Shown here: piece after piece, positions 63,110-64,000 of the stretch
Layout: the number at the start of each line of letters is the position of its first letter
How positions within the stretch are numbered: the first letter of the stretch is position 1
NCBI GenBank assembly: GCA_030340625.1
Contig: JAOPHQ010002307.1
Location: 124,001 to 188,000, forward strand
Direction of reading: 5' to 3'
Length of the DNA: 64,000 bases
DNA from: Merluccius polli
Taxonomy: Eukaryota > Chordata > Actinopteri > Gadiformes > Merlucciidae
The notes under the pieces: model-generated
What the model was told of the DNA's origin: nothing
Databases searched by the model: none
What the model saw: only the letters and a program-made list of their open reading frames with translations
Program-made: the position numbers and the translations under genes

Positions 63110-64000
63110 CTGAAACAAGGAAATTGTAGCCAGGGAGTAGCAAAAGGACTGTATATTATTAGGATTGCTGGCTAACTAACTCTACTATGGCTATACTTGA
63201 GGTCGGAAGCATAAATGATAGAGGCAGCGGAGAGATAACCACCCGGTAACTAGCAACCCAAACACCTTACACTAACACACAATGCAAACCACACAGACAC
63301 AGTAATAAAGTTATAAACACAACACTTTAATATAAAACACACTCACACGTTCACGCTCTACCTCCCCACACTGCAATCCCTCCCCAGCTAATTCACACAC
63401 ACACACACAATCACACCCACGCTAACCTGGGCCCAAAGGGCCAGTGTCCCGGCAGTCCACGTGTGATGAGGCCTGGTTCAAGCTCTGATAGGCTGGCTCC
63501 CTGCACGAGACGCAATAGGAGACCAGTGAGTGTGAGAAAGAAAGCCGAATGGCGAGGGGGGGGGAATCAAGACGTTGAAACTGAAGAGATTGGGCGTCTT
63601 CTGGGGGCAAAGGAAGAAAAGGGGGGAAGATGTGCTGGTCCGCAGGTCAGCTCCAGAAGTCCTCAATCGGTCTCGATCGACAGCTGAAGCGACGCACGTC
63701 CTCGGCTAGCTGGCTCTGCTCTTCTCTGCTCTTCTCTGCTGCACGCGCTGGGTGCTAGCATTAGCCGCAGGTAGCTCCTCTTAATTGGTGCTTAACTAGC
63801 TGAGAGACACTCTCTCTCTGCAACTGCCCCGCTGTACTGACCGCACTGTACATTCATTTATAGCGATATCAGCACAGTTTCATCATTTAATACACTCTAA
63901 TATACAGCTTGATACTATAGTGTTGTATTTACTCTGCTTTAATTGATCTCTCCCGGTCGCTAAATCTCTCTCTCTCTCACTCTCGCTCGCTCACTCACTC
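63110..64000. other. Right edge of the window
   Basis: No gene identified. Contains a GC-richer stretch with CTCTTCTCTG repeats (63718-63742) and ends in a (CT/CTCA)n tract from 63963. A missing 5' exon of the KIAA1586-like gene could lie here but none was convincing. Confidence 0.5.

Overview
This is nuclear DNA of a bony fish, almost certainly a teleost. It has spliced vertebrate genes, abundant (GT)n/(CA)n microsatellites, and a mobile-element mix typical of teleosts: an I/Nimb-type LINE with RNase H, L2 tails, tRNA-derived SINEs, and many PIF/Harbinger and hAT elements. The species cannot be told from the sequence.

Two cellular genes are certain, and they converge. A kelch-like (BTB-BACK-Kelch) gene lies on + (coding exons 8127-17868, 11 coding exons, 617 aa, intact, poly(A) signal near 18544). 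The MOSMO gene (modulator of Smoothened, 167 aa, intact) lies on - with three coding exons at 57329-57224, 47970-47758 and 36304-36120, and its 3'UTR probably ends near 33.58 kb. Every splice junction of both genes can be reconstructed in phase.

The rest is mostly mobile DNA. 1-1.3 kb: a broken FEN/XPG-like nuclease gene with a Cys-rich tail. 2.1-7.56 kb: a nearly complete LINE with RNase H, with one frameshift and one late stop. 10.9-11.7 kb: a hAT MITE inside a kelch-gene intron. 19.1-30.75 kb, between the two genes: a stack of PIF/Harbinger-type elements with 3-bp CWG target duplications, nested up to four deep. It carries an inverted pair of THAP-domain ORFs, a SWIM-domain pseudogene split by a MITE, decayed Harbinger transposase and Myb-like genes, and two minisatellite arrays. 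31.5-32.1 kb: the C-terminus of an R2-like LINE.

MOSMO intron 2 (36.3-47.76 kb) holds several hAT elements, some with exact 8-bp target duplications. They carry a recurring short motif followed by long G runs. MOSMO intron 1 (47.97-57.22 kb) holds a 5.16-kb hAT transposon with all three transposase exons, inactivated by two small indels; it contains a Harbinger-like insertion with perfect nested hairpins. Upstream of MOSMO (58-64 kb) are an L2-type LINE end, a tandem duplication in which one copy contains an inverted segment, and a spliced hAT-derived KIAA1586-like gene on - with a single in-frame TGA.

There is no operon logic here. The main structural story is an array of transposon remnants in which target-site duplications, inverted copies and splice phases let insertion order and inactivating lesions be read directly.
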